Positions 1 to 7,746 of a stretch of 17,320 bases of DNA are shown piece by piece. The stretch is from positions 1 to 17,320 of the forward strand of contig CAZMVU010000098.1 of NCBI GenBank assembly GCA_964569295.1, written 5' to 3'. The DNA is from CAZMVU01 sp964569295 (GTDB lineage Bacteria > Hydrogenedentota > Hydrogenedentia > Hydrogenedentales > JAGMZX01). The translations under genes were made by a program, and so were the position numbers. A model generated the notes under the pieces. The model saw only the letters and a list, made by a program, of their open reading frames with translations. It was not told where the DNA came from and did not search any database. Position 1 is the first letter of the stretch. Each line of letters starts with the position of its first letter.

Positions 1-366
1 CAGCGAGCAAATCGGGACTGACGCAAGCAAGCGCGTCTTGTCCGCCTCGGGCGGAATAGCTGCCTCGCGCCGCGTCCGGCTGTCCAGCGGTAGCGTCGTC
101 GCGAAGGAGAAAGCGAGCGCGCTTAATCCCCTGTCTTGCGGAGTCACGGACAACGCAGCGCTTTCTCACAAACGCCAAAAAAGTGGGGACAGTCTTCTAG
201 GTTAACGCGTATGGGCAACGACCGTAAGGTCTCCAGACGGCCAAGGAAAAGGGGAAAGAGGATAGCTTATAGTAGCCACGTTGGTTATCCACGGCCGGCG
301 GAACGGAAACCCGCAGGGATTGTCCCGAGCCTCCGTGCAAAGCCCCGGATGTCCTTGGAATAGGCT
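1..366. other. Non-coding stretch, no gene recognised
   Basis: I see no convincing gene here. A 75-codon open frame at 136-363 is arginine/lysine/proline rich, resembles nothing I know and has no clear ribosome site. A short hairpin with six-base arms (TCCGCC/GGCGGA) lies at 41-55. Around 178-197 is a GTGGGGACAGTC word of the kind often seen in dispersed bacterial intergenic repeats, but only one copy occurs in this window. The stretch follows the 3' end of the CobA-HemD gene, and no clear terminator was found. Confidence 0.5.
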
Positions 367-1875
367 TCATATGCTACTAGAACGGCGCCAGTCGCAGATG
401 GCCTCGATGAGGTGCTCGAGGTCGGGGCGGGCCGGCTCAACATGAACCGGCAGGCCATGCCCTGTGAGCGTGCGCGAGGTTACGGGGCCAAGCGAGGCAA
501 CCGCGGCGCCAGCGGCGAACGTGGACAACCGTTCTCCCAGAATATGTGCGAAATTGCGCACGGCGGCGGCATTTGTGAACACAACGAGCTGCGGCGCAGC
601 GCGCAACATGGCGGCCACATTCTCCTCGGCGCCTTCGGGCACGGTGCTGTGCCAGGCGACGGGCGCGTCAACATGGGCACCGGCTTCACGCAACACATCG
701 GGCAGGCTGCTGTGGGCAATGTCAGCCCGCGGCATAAGCACACGCCGGCCTTCCAGCGGCGCAACCGCGACCATGGCATCGCGGGTGATTTCTGCACCGA
801 AAGCCGTGGGCACGACATCCGGCTCGAGAAAGCGCGCACGAACAGCCTCGACAACGGTGGGCGTACTGGAAACACACAGCCGTACGCCGGCCAAGCGGCG
901 TGCATCGGCGCCGCGGCGGCTCAATAGGGTGAAAAGCATCTCGACGGCATTGACGCTGGTGAGCACGATCCAGTCGTACTGCGCCGGATCGAGGGGGTCC
1001 CCGGCGGGATCGGCCGGTTCGATGGCGAGCGTGGGCACGGCGATGACCTCGGCGCCCAGTTCGCGCAAGCGGTTGTCGAGGGCGCCGCTACGCTGACGGG
1101 TGTGCGTGACGGCCACACGGAGGCCATGGAGTGGACGCGCCTCGAACCAGGCAAGTGCGCCGCGCAAATGGGCCACCTCGCCCACAAGTACAATGGCGGG
1201 GGCTTCGATACCGGCAGTCCGGGCCACTTCATCGAGTTGATCGAGCCGCGCGCAGACCGTGCGCTGCCGTGCGCAGGTACCCCAGCTAATCATGGCGGCC
1301 GGCGTGTCCGGGCGGCGGCCGATCGCGTGCAGCTCACGCACGATGCGCGGCAGGTTCTTCACGCCCATGTAAAACACAAGCGTGCCCTCCCGGGCCAGAC
1401 TGCCGAGGCCGAGCGTGTCGTCGTCACGCGTGTGGCCGGTGATAAGACTCACACTGCCCGCGACTCCCCGCTGCGTCACCGGTATGCCCGCATAGGCCGG
1501 CACGGCAATTCCCGCGGTGACGCCGGGGACAACCTCAAAGGGTATCCCAGCCGCGGCCAAAGCCCGGGCTTCCTCTCCCCCACGCCCAAACACGAACGGA
1601 TCGCCCCCTTTTAACCGCACCACGGTGGCCCCGGCCTGCGCTTGCGTTATCAACACGCGCTGAATCTCTTCCTGCGGCAGGCTGTGGCGGCCGGTTTGCT
1701 TCCCCACAAAAATGCGCTCCGCATCCGGCGGCGCGTGATCGAGGAGTGCGGGATGCACCAGCGTGTCATATACCACGGCTGTCGCGCCACGCAGACAGTC
1801 CCGTCCACGCACGGTTATGAGCCCCGGATCGCCCGGGCCCGCCCCGACAAGGTATACCTTGCTCTTGCTGGTCAT
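367..1875 (-). CDS. cobA-hemD: Uroporphyrinogen-III C-methyltransferase / uroporphyrinogen-III synthase fusion (CobA-HemD)
   Basis: A cytoplasmic bifunctional tetrapyrrole enzyme of about 502 residues. The HemD part closes hydroxymethylbilane to uroporphyrinogen III. The CobA part methylates it twice with SAM to precorrin-2, the branch point to siroheme and cobalamin. Residues 1-245 carry CobA hallmarks: GAGPGDPGL (11-19), GGDPFVFGRGGEEA (90-103), the GVTAG...AGIPVTQRG stretch (118-137), LITGH (144-148) and a closing VLVGEV. Residues 250-495 form a HemD-like domain, which is poorly conserved in this family. The frame is open 19 codons further upstream, but MTSKSKVYLVGAGPGDPG matches where CobA proteins begin. 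No strong ribosome site was seen. The fusion is known in several bacterial phyla. It lies 117 bp downstream of the glycosidase-like gene with a possible terminator between them, so it may have its own promoter. Confidence 0.93.
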   Translation of the reverse strand: MTSKSKVYLVGAGPGDPGLITVRGRDCLRGATAVVYDTLVHPALLDHAPPDAERIFVGKQTGRHSLPQEEIQRVLITQAQAGATVVRLKGGDPFVFGRGGEEARALAAAGIPFEVVPGVTAGIAVPAYAGIPVTQRGVAGSVSLITGHTRDDDTLGLGSLAREGTLVFYMGVKNLPRIVRELHAIGRRPDTPAAMISWGTCARQRTVCARLDQLDEVARTAGIEAPAIVLVGEVAHLRGALAWFEARPLHGLRVAVTHTRQRSGALDNRLRELGAEVIAVPTLAIEPADPAGDPLDPAQYDWIVLTSVNAVEMLFTLLSRRGADARRLAGVRLCVSSTPTVVEAVRARFLEPDVVPTAFGAEITRDAMVAVAPLEGRRVLMPRADIAHSSLPDVLREAGAHVDAPVAWHSTVPEGAEENVAAMLRAAPQLVVFTNAAAVRNFAHILGERLSTFAAGAAVASLGPVTSRTLTGHGLPVHVEPARPDLEHLIEAICDWRRSSSI

Positions 1876-1914
1876 GACCGAAAGCATAGCAGTGACCAAC
1901 GAACACCAAACCGG

Positions 1915-1940
1915 AAAAAGGGCAGCTTGCAAGTTCTGCC
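1915..1940 (-). terminator. Possible intrinsic terminator after the propeller glycosidase gene
   Basis: Read on the minus strand, GGCAG (1940-1936) and CTGCC (1925-1921) form a 5-bp stem around a 10-nt loop, followed at once by CTTTTT. It lies 53 nt past the stop of the upstream minus-strand gene. The stem is short, so it may be weak. Confidence 0.4.
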
Positions 1941-1992
1941 TGGAAACTTTTTGCGCATCGCATGAACCACCATCGTTACCGGCAGCTCATAG

Positions 1993-3447
1993 CTACTGAA
2001 ACTGCAGGCTATAGAGATTTGCGTCTTCAAGCTGAATCCGCAGCCGTACGGCGGCGCCGGCGAATTCGGCGAGATGGCCCCCGTTTTTCCAAGGCGCCAC
2101 ACGCGCCGTATCATCACCGAAAATGGGCGGGGCGTCGTCGAGCGTAAAGCCTGGAATCGGCGTGCCGTCTGCCTCTTGCAGTTCGATGCGAATGCTGCCG
2201 GCAGCGGAGGTGGCAAAATTCAGCACCAGCTCGTCACCATGGAAGACCAACGGCTTGGTGACGATCTCGCCGCCGGCCATGGGCGCACTCACCGAGACAA
2301 ACCCGTCCACGCGCAACGTGAACCGCCGCAGCTTGCTGCCCGGCTGGGTCCAGTAGCTTTCCGTGGCGTAGAGAGACAGCGTGTCCGGTGCGGTTTCGAG
2401 AACATGCCAGGCGATGTAGTTGTCACCATAGGCCCAATTCTCGTTGTTGCGGCGGCCCGGCCGCAGCAAGGCCTCGTCCCACCGTTTGAACGTGATACCG
2501 TCACGGCTGGTCATGAGAAGACCGTCGGTGATAGCCATGCCATAGCGGTCTTGCGCGGCCGACCGCACCCGGCGATGGTCTGGGTTCGGCAACGCCTCCA
2601 TCGACGGTGACCAGCCGCGCTCGATATAGCGCGTTGGAAACCCGATGAACAGATGTGGCGCGCGGTAGTATGGCTTCACCTGGTTTGTGTAAAGCTGGTA
2701 GTTCGTTGCGCCGGGATATTCGAGCCAACCATGGCTGGTCCAGTCGCGGAAGTCTTTCGAAGTCGCCGTCTTAATCCCGCGCACACCATCCCGGAAATCG
2801 CGGTAATACGCGCGGTACTCCTCGCGTACAGCGTCCCAGAAGGCGAGGTTCTGCGAGTCGAACACACCATCGGTCAGGATTGGCGCTTCCTGCAACGGCG
2901 ACCAGTGAATGCCGTCCGCCGACTTGAAGGCATAAGCGCCACGCGGGCCGGAACCGTTACCGATGGCCTTGTAGCGTTCCTCCGGCGCACAGCCGGGGTT
3001 TGGATCCCGAAAGGGGGTGAAATCGTGGGAGCCCTTGCCCGTCCATACAATGTTATTTGACTTCGATCCTTCGAATTCGAAGAGCTGCAAATCCGGCTTT
3101 TCCCAATGAATCCCGTCGGCGCTTTCCGCATAACAGGCGAGCGTTTCATGCGGCCGGTCAAGCCCTTCTTCCGTGACAAGCAGGTTCCACGCCTTGTAAT
3201 ACATCCGGTATTTATCGCCGTCCGCAAACACGGTATGGTAGCCGCTGCCGCTTCCCTCCCACGGCGCATCGTGCACAAGCACAACCTCCTGCGGCACCGG
3301 GTGGTGCAACTCGAAAGAGGCAGCGCCACGCAGCGCCTCGATGAGATAATCGTCCACCAGTAGTTCAAGGCGCGTTCCAACGTCGATAGGCTCGTGGGCC
3401 GCACCCACACAACAACACACCATTAGCGCAAAAAAACTTCTGAACAT
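1993..3447 (-). CDS. Exported five-bladed beta-propeller glycosidase-like protein
   Basis: About 484 residues. It starts with a hydrophobic Sec-type signal (MFRSFFALMVCCCVGAA), so it is probably exported. The mature part has LELLVDDYLIE, then propeller-like strands with GDKYRMYYKAW, two SADGIHW repeats (ESADGIHWEKP and KSADGIHWSPL), RDPNPG and a later SRDGITF. This pattern is typical of GH32/GH43-like five-bladed propellers in planctomycete-type genomes. The last ~100 residues look like a beta-sandwich. A sugar hydrolase role is inferred, and I cannot assign a substrate or catalytic triad. The start is chosen because a strong GGGAGG site (3453-3458, minus strand) sits 5 nt upstream of this ATG and the signal peptide begins here; the frame extends 19 codons further up. 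It is divergent from the Gfo/Idh gene, suggesting joint control. Confidence 0.75.
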   Translation of the reverse strand: MFRSFFALMVCCCVGAAHEPIDVGTRLELLVDDYLIEALRGAASFELHHPVPQEVVLVHDAPWEGSGSGYHTVFADGDKYRMYYKAWNLLVTEEGLDRPHETLACYAESADGIHWEKPDLQLFEFEGSKSNNIVWTGKGSHDFTPFRDPNPGCAPEERYKAIGNGSGPRGAYAFKSADGIHWSPLQEAPILTDGVFDSQNLAFWDAVREEYRAYYRDFRDGVRGIKTATSKDFRDWTSHGWLEYPGATNYQLYTNQVKPYYRAPHLFIGFPTRYIERGWSPSMEALPNPDHRRVRSAAQDRYGMAITDGLLMTSRDGITFKRWDEALLRPGRRNNENWAYGDNYIAWHVLETAPDTLSLYATESYWTQPGSKLRRFTLRVDGFVSVSAPMAGGEIVTKPLVFHGDELVLNFATSAAGSIRIELQEADGTPIPGFTLDDAPPIFGDDTARVAPWKNGGHLAEFAGAAVRLRIQLEDANLYSLQFQ

Positions 3448-3452
3448 GAGTA

Positions 3453-3458
3453 CCTCCC
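3453..3458 (-). promoter_or_regulatory. Ribosome binding site that sets the glycosidase start
   Basis: GGGAGG on the minus strand, 5 nt before the ATG at 3447. It supports this internal ATG over the upstream start at 3504. Confidence 0.75.
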
Positions 3459-3647
3459 TCTTCCCGGAGTCCATATTTCCGGAAAACCGCAGTTTACCGC
3501 ACATGGGTGCCGCGGTTCACGCGCCACGCCCGCACACGTGCCAAGAAGGCACGCTACAAACCAGCAGATGCCAACCAGCAAGAATCAGCAAGGGGAACAT
3601 GTTGTTATTGGCACCCGGCACAGGCCCTTCTTTCGCTCCGCAAACCT

Positions 3648-3676
3648 TCGCGTTCCCGGACACGCGCTGGTATGAT
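3648..3676 (+). promoter_or_regulatory. Candidate extended -10 promoter for the Gfo/Idh gene
   Basis: TATGAT at 3671-3676 is preceded by TGG, giving an extended -10 (TGnTATGAT). The -35 region near 3647-3652 (TTCGCG) is poor, which is tolerated with an extended -10. It would start transcripts near 3683, about 37 nt before the ATG at 3720. It lies in the divergent control region between two likely sugar-use genes. Confidence 0.45.
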
Positions 3677-3719
3677 ACCCACGCATGCAACCACGGATTC
3701 TCAACGAAGGGGTATCGAC

Positions 3720-5030
3720 ATGGGACAAAGAATGAACCGGCGCAGTTTCTTGCAAACGGCAACGGCAGCCGCGGCAGGACCGGCGATCATCAGCGGCTGC
3801 ACCACCATGGGCGCCCGCAAGGGCAAGCGCACACCACCAAGTGAACGGGTGACCATGGGCGCCATCGGCCTCGGCTGGCAGGGCCCGGGTAATCTCGGCC
3901 AGTTTCTCCGGATGGACGACGTGCAGGTGATCGCGCTGTGCGATGTGGACCAAAACCATCTCACGAAAATGAAGGGCACCGTCGATCGCACCTACGACAA
4001 CAACGACTGCGCGACCTATAGGAACTTCGAGGAGTTGCTGCAACGCGATGACCTCGACACCGTCATGATCGCGCTCCCAGATCATTGGCACGCTATCCCC
4101 GCGATTCGCGCGGCAAACGCCGGCTTCGACATTTACGGCGAAAAGCCCATTTCCCACCGGCTGCGCGAAGGCCGCGCCATGGCCGACGCCGTCCAGCGCA
4201 ACAACCGCATCTGGCAGACGGGGTCGTGGCAGCGCAGCAAGGCCAACTTCCACCGCGCGTGTGAGCTCGTGCGCAATGGGCGCATCGGCAAGGTGACCCA
4301 CGTCGAAGTGGGACTGGGCAGCGGCTACTCCGACTACGCCGATACCGAAGGCAAGGTGCAATTCAGCGTGCCCCCGGCGGAGCTCGACTACGACCGCTGG
4401 CTCGGGCCAGCACCGTTCGCGCCCTACTGCCCGATGCGCATTCACAAGAACTGGCGCTGGGTGCTCGATTACGGCGGCGGCCGGATCATGGACTGGGTGG
4501 GCCACCACCTCGACATTGCCCATTGGGGCCTCGGCCTCGACTACACAGGGCCTGTAAGCGTGGAAGGCACGGGGAGCATTCCCAACGTGGGCACCTGGGA
4601 CACGCCCGCGGAATACGACTGCACCTGTACCTATGCCGACGGCACTGTTATCCGGATCGGCGCCCAGTATCCCATGGGCGCCAAATGGTACGGCGAAGAC
4701 GGCTGGATTTTCGCCGCCCGCGGCGACACCCTCGAAGCGGAAAACCCGAAGGTGCTGGATGAGAACATCGGCGACGACGAAACGAAGCTCTACAAGAGCA
4801 CAGACCACTTCCGCAATTTCATCGACTGCGTGAAGTCCCGCCAACAAACGATCACCCCGGCGGAAGTCGCGCACCGGAGTGCGTCGGTCGGCCACCTCTG
4901 CAACATCGCCATCTTCACGGGCCGCAAAATCCAATGGGATCCAGACAACGAAGAAATCACCGGGGACGACCCCGTAGCCAAGAAAATGCTCGAGCCCAAC
5001 TACCGCGCCCCCTGGACGTTGGAGGGGTAG
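3720..5030 (+). CDS. Gfo/Idh/MocA family oxidoreductase, Tat-exported probable lipoprotein
   Basis: About 436 residues. These enzymes use tightly bound NAD(P) to oxidise or isomerise sugars and sugar-like substrates. The N-terminus has a twin-arginine signal (MNRRSFLQTATAAAAG, RR at 7-8) running into a lipobox (IISGC, Cys27), so it is probably folded in the cytoplasm, exported and lipid-anchored. The Rossmann motif GAIGLGWQGPGNLG spans 48-60. EKP is at 141-143 and the GHHLDIAHW motif is near 261-269. The ATG at 3720 is preceded 7 nt upstream by GAAGGGG and begins the Tat signal. The frame stays open 71 codons further up, but that extension is arginine-rich and not protein-like. ATG 3732 (MNRRSF) is an alternative start. 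Substrate unknown. Its last 31 codons recur as a decayed copy at 7226. Confidence 0.9.
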   Translation: MGQRMNRRSFLQTATAAAAGPAIISGCTTMGARKGKRTPPSERVTMGAIGLGWQGPGNLGQFLRMDDVQVIALCDVDQNHLTKMKGTVDRTYDNNDCATYRNFEELLQRDDLDTVMIALPDHWHAIPAIRAANAGFDIYGEKPISHRLREGRAMADAVQRNNRIWQTGSWQRSKANFHRACELVRNGRIGKVTHVEVGLGSGYSDYADTEGKVQFSVPPAELDYDRWLGPAPFAPYCPMRIHKNWRWVLDYGGGRIMDWVGHHLDIAHWGLGLDYTGPVSVEGTGSIPNVGTWDTPAEYDCTCTYADGTVIRIGAQYPMGAKWYGEDGWIFAARGDTLEAENPKVLDENIGDDETKLYKSTDHFRNFIDCVKSRQQTITPAEVAHRSASVGHLCNIAIFTGRKIQWDPDNEEITGDDPVAKKMLEPNYRAPWTLEG

Positions 5031-5050
5031 CGGGAGGGGAAAACATTGCT

Positions 5051-5090
5051 GGGGGGAAACTTCTTACTGGGAAAAAGAAGTTTTCCCCCC
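5051..5090 (+). terminator. Strong hairpin, probable transcription terminator after Gfo/Idh
   Basis: GGGGGGAAACTTCTT (5051-5065) pairs with AAGAAGTTTTCCCCCC (5075-5090), with one bulged base and a 9-nt loop. It begins 20 nt after the Gfo/Idh stop. There is no T-run after the stem; the T stretch lies inside the arm. G-run/C-run hairpins of this type are common bacterial gene-end elements. The left 10 bases of the stem also end the duplicated fragment at 7226-7318. Confidence 0.6.
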
Positions 5091-5126
5091 AGACCCCCCC
5101 TTCAAGAAAAACCGGTTTTGCATTGA

Positions 5127-5408
5127 ATGTTGATAGACGTCATTGAAGTGGAAGCCCTGGAGAGGCACCGTCTTCGCATCCGATTTGAAGACAGTGTAGA
5201 GGATATCGTGGCCTTGGCCGGCCTCGTTCCATTCGAGGGGGTTTTCGCGCCGCTGCGCGCCCCCTCACTGTTTGCGCAGGTGCGGGTAAACCAGGAAATC
5301 GGTGCGATTGAATGGCCGAACGGCGCCGACCTGGACCCGGATGTCCTCTATGCAACGATCGCACACGAACCGCTACCCAGCTACAAACAGCACTCGGAAA
5401 GACCGTAA
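5127..5408 (+). CDS. DUF2442 domain protein
   Basis: A 93-residue small protein. The opening MLIDVIEVEALERHRLRIRFEDSVE and the later GLVPFEGVFAPLR and EIGAIEWPNGADLDPDVLY match the DUF2442 family pattern closely. Its molecular role is not established. Members often sit next to DUF4160 or toxin-antitoxin-like genes, but no such partner is present here. The ATG at 5127 gives the family's usual N-terminus, though no clear ribosome site precedes it. The TAA stop at 5406-5408 shares its last A with the ATG of the sulfatase (TAATG), so the two genes are probably translationally coupled. It may therefore serve mainly as a leader gene for the sulfatase in this genome. Confidence 0.8.
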   Translation: MLIDVIEVEALERHRLRIRFEDSVEDIVALAGLVPFEGVFAPLRAPSLFAQVRVNQEIGAIEWPNGADLDPDVLYATIAHEPLPSYKQHSERP

Positions 5409-6931
5409 TGCAGCGACGCACGTTCATGAAAACCCTTGGCGCCGGCGCGTTGGCGTTGGCGGGGACGCCGCGCCTGCACGCGGCACCGGAGAACAAGCAC
5501 CCGAACATCGTCATCATCCTTGCGGACGACATGGGTTTCGGCGACATGGCGTGTCAGAACCCGGACTCGAAGATTCCCACGCCAAACCTGGACCGGCTGG
5601 CCTCGCAGGGCCTGCGGTTCACGGACGGGCATTCGCCCAGCGCGGTGTGTACCCCCACGCGCTACAGCCTGCTCACCGGCCGCTACTGCTGGCGCAGCCG
5701 GCTCAAGAAGCACGTGCTCTGGCCATGGGACGGTCCACTCATCGAACCGGACCGCCTCACCCTGCCGGCCATGCTCAAGCAACACGGTTACAAAACGGCG
5801 TGCATCGGCAAATGGCACCTCGGCTGGGACTGGCCGACCGCGGACGGCACTTCCGTCAATGACGAAATACCGCTGGGCAAATGGAACCGCGAGGTGCGTG
5901 AGCCTTTCGGCAAGAGGGTCGACTTCACCACACCTGTCGGCGGCGGCCCCACCACGCGCGGCTTCGATTATTACTTCGGCGATGATGTGCCGAACTTCCC
6001 GCCCTACACCTGGATTGAGAACGACCGCATCACCAAGCTGCCGGCCGAGGAGAAACCGAAGGACATGTTCGGCTCGCCAGGCCCGATGGCGCCGGACTGG
6101 GAACTCGATGCGGTCATGCCGCGAATCACGGCGAAGGCCGCGGATTACATCAAAACCCACGCAGACGACACGCCCTTCTTCCTCTACTTTCCGCTCACCG
6201 CACCGCACACGCCCATCGCACCGGCGGAAGATTTCCAGGGCAAGAGCGAAGCCGGGCGCTATGGCGACTTCGTGTACCAGGTCGACTGGACGGTCGGCGA
6301 GATCATGCGCGCCCTCGAGGAATCCGGCCAGGCGGAGAACACGCTGCTCATCTTCACGAGCGACAACGGTTCTCCCGCCCGCGACGGCGAGAACATGGCC
6401 GGGCAACCCGAATCCGTCCTCCGCTACGGCCACAATCCGAGCCATATCTATCGCGGCATCAAAACCGATATCTGGGACGGCGGCCACCGGGTGCCGTTTC
6501 TCGCCCGCTGGCCGGGGCGCATACCCGAAGGTGCTGTGTGCGATGCGCTGGCGGGGCTCAATGATCTCATGGCAACCTGCGCCGCCATCGTGGGCCATAC
6601 CCTGCCACAGGGCGCCGCCGAGGACAGCGTTAGCCTCCTGCCCCTGCTCGAAGCGCCCGGCGAAGCATCACCGCCGCGGAAAAGCATCGTTCACCATTCC
6701 TACCACGGCATGTTCGCCATTCGCACAGCGCGGTGGAAGTACATCGAAGGTAAGGGTGGCGGCGGCTGGAAGAAACCCGACTCCCCCCCACGCTTTCCGG
6801 GCCAGCTCTACGACATGCAGGCCGACCCGCAAGAAACCAACAACCGCTACGATGCGCACCCCGAGATCGTGAGACGGTTACAGACAGCACTTGAGGAACG
6901 CCGGACGCCGGCCAACTCCCCCATTAAGTGA
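5408..6931 (+). CDS. Type I sulfatase (arylsulfatase family), exported
   Basis: About 507 residues. It hydrolyses sulfate esters, probably on a polysaccharide. The N-terminus MQRRTFMKTLGAGALALAG looks like a Tat-type signal ending near LHAAP. The metal-binding start is IVIILADDMGFGD (Asp40, Asp41). The core signature CTPTR (81-85) carries Cys81, which would be matured to formylglycine. GKWHLGW (134-140) gives Lys135 and His137. APHTP (265-269), SDNGS (318-322) and the GIKTDIWDGGHRVPF stretch complete the active site, and WKYIE and QLYDM lie in the C-terminal part. All catalytic residues I expect are present. The start follows GGAAAG by 6 nt and overlaps the DUF2442 stop by one base. A formylglycine-generating enzyme or anaerobic maturase is needed but not in this window. 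A broken relative lies at 14270-14743. Confidence 0.93.
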   Translation: MQRRTFMKTLGAGALALAGTPRLHAAPENKHPNIVIILADDMGFGDMACQNPDSKIPTPNLDRLASQGLRFTDGHSPSAVCTPTRYSLLTGRYCWRSRLKKHVLWPWDGPLIEPDRLTLPAMLKQHGYKTACIGKWHLGWDWPTADGTSVNDEIPLGKWNREVREPFGKRVDFTTPVGGGPTTRGFDYYFGDDVPNFPPYTWIENDRITKLPAEEKPKDMFGSPGPMAPDWELDAVMPRITAKAADYIKTHADDTPFFLYFPLTAPHTPIAPAEDFQGKSEAGRYGDFVYQVDWTVGEIMRALEESGQAENTLLIFTSDNGSPARDGENMAGQPESVLRYGHNPSHIYRGIKTDIWDGGHRVPFLARWPGRIPEGAVCDALAGLNDLMATCAAIVGHTLPQGAAEDSVSLLPLLEAPGEASPPRKSIVHHSYHGMFAIRTARWKYIEGKGGGGWKKPDSPPRFPGQLYDMQADPQETNNRYDAHPEIVRRLQTALEERRTPANSPIK

Positions 6932-7159
6932 CGATGGTGGTGTCGAAACCATGCGTGAGAAGTCTCGTTATGCTGAGGGATGTAACCGTTCACGGTTCTT
7001 GGGGTAGCGGCCCCCCGCGGCGATTTCGCGAGCGCCGCTGTTTCTACCCAGAACGTTTCCTGAGGTCCATCCGGACGCTGCCCCATGGCCATGCTCAAAT
7101 CTCCTCCGTTGCGTTGCGAGGAGTGTTAAACATAAATATCAATCTGTCAAGCCTTAGAC

Positions 7160-7179
7160 GGGCAGAAACTGCCCCTTTT
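7160..7179 (+). terminator. Weak terminator-like hairpin downstream of the sulfatase
   Basis: GGGCAG-AAA-CTGCCC (7160-7174) followed by CTTTT. The stem is 6 bp with a three-base loop. It is about 230 nt past the sulfatase stop, so it may end that transcript or be a relic of something else. Confidence 0.3.
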
Positions 7180-7225
7180 GCAACGGGCTGCTAAGCTGCT
7201 AATCTATGAATTCGTTCGGAATGGT

Positions 7226-7318
7226 GACCCCGTAGCCAAGAAAATGCTCTAACCCAGCTACCGCACCCCCTGGACGCTCGACGGATAGCGAAAGCGGAAA
7301 ACATTGCTGGGGGGAAAC
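7226..7318 (+). pseudogene. Decayed copy of the Gfo/Idh 3' end
   Basis: These 93 bases align without gaps to 4968-5060, the last 63 coding bases of the Gfo/Idh gene plus 30 bases including the left arm of its terminator hairpin. By my count 82 of 93 positions match. The copy has an in-frame TAA where the intact gene has a Glu codon (in KKMLEPNYRAPW), and the hairpin's right arm is missing. Sequence before 7226 does not resemble the gene, so this is a fragment. It is in the same orientation as the parent. Confidence 0.88.
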
Positions 7319-7477
7319 TAAACTGCTTAGATGTTCGCGTTATACAAGAGACATTGCCCAAACCTTAAAGTCCACCGCAGGTGCAGTTGGCCTTTCTGTG
7401 TTACGAAGACGTTGTTTCCCGCTTGTATCTTCCCGTTCCTGCTGCATGTGCCTTGCCCGTGCAACGTTAGGGTTTAT

Positions 7478-7742
7478 GCAATTCTTTAGCTGCTTGCCGT
7501 GAGCAGCTTTCCGCACTTCTCAACACGGCTTCTCACTAAAGGCGCCGGGAGCGATCTTCGTTCACCCGCTAACTCTATATGAGCCAAGATGTATGTGCCC
7601 TTTCAACAGCGGCACCTTGCCGCCGTACTCCAGAGTGGTCCCAACGGCATGCCTATGGTGGCCGCACGTTGGTTTTGACTATCACCGGGACACAAACTGC
7701 CCAAGCACCTGCGCCATCTTTCGCCATATACTTAATCGGTAC
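7478..7742. mobile_element. Diverged MITE, IS66-like ends (copy 1)
   Basis: A ~265-bp element related along its length to 16770-17019. The left end GCAATTCTTTAGCTGCTTGCC matches the other copy's GTAATTCTTTAGCCGTTTGCC at 18 of 21 positions. The right end, read inward on the minus strand, begins GTAC and keeps the TATGGCG block. Shared internal blocks include ATGAGCCAAGATGTA, ACTCCAGAGTGG and CCAACGGCATG. It is flanked by GGGTTTAT (7470-7477) and GGGTTCAT (7743-7750), an 8-bp duplication with one mismatch. No protein is encoded. The right flank covers the stop codon of the NeuD-like gene, so insertion occurred just past that gene. Confidence 0.72.
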
Positions 7743-7746
7743 GGGT

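Larger units (their letters stand above)
6932..7477. other. Gene-free stretch between convergent genes
   Basis: This lies between the sulfatase stop and the MITE. Apart from the Gfo/Idh fragment and the weak hairpin listed separately, it holds an inverted repeat AACCGTTCACGGTT (6984-6997) and a tandem GCTGCTAA pair near 7187-7202. Short open frames here on both strands have no recognisable protein features. I read it as decaying DNA. Confidence 0.5.

Noticed and set aside
136..363. 75-residue plus-strand open frame
   Set aside because: No ribosome site, no recognisable domain, biased composition; left as non-coding.
3585..4934. 449-residue open frame on the minus strand
   Set aside because: Antisense to the well-supported Gfo/Idh gene; composition is a GC-rich shadow with no motifs.
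5436..6872. 478-residue plus-strand frame and a 405-residue minus-strand frame (5381-6598)
   Set aside because: Both overlap the sulfatase fully. They are rich in Arg/Ser/Thr or Ala/Val/Arg without any domain signal, while the sulfatase frame has all catalytic motifs.
6984..7060. Partial resemblance to the MITE interior (GGTAGCGG and CCGCTGTTTCTA words)
   Set aside because: Spacing differs by 13 nt and no ends were found; too weak to call.
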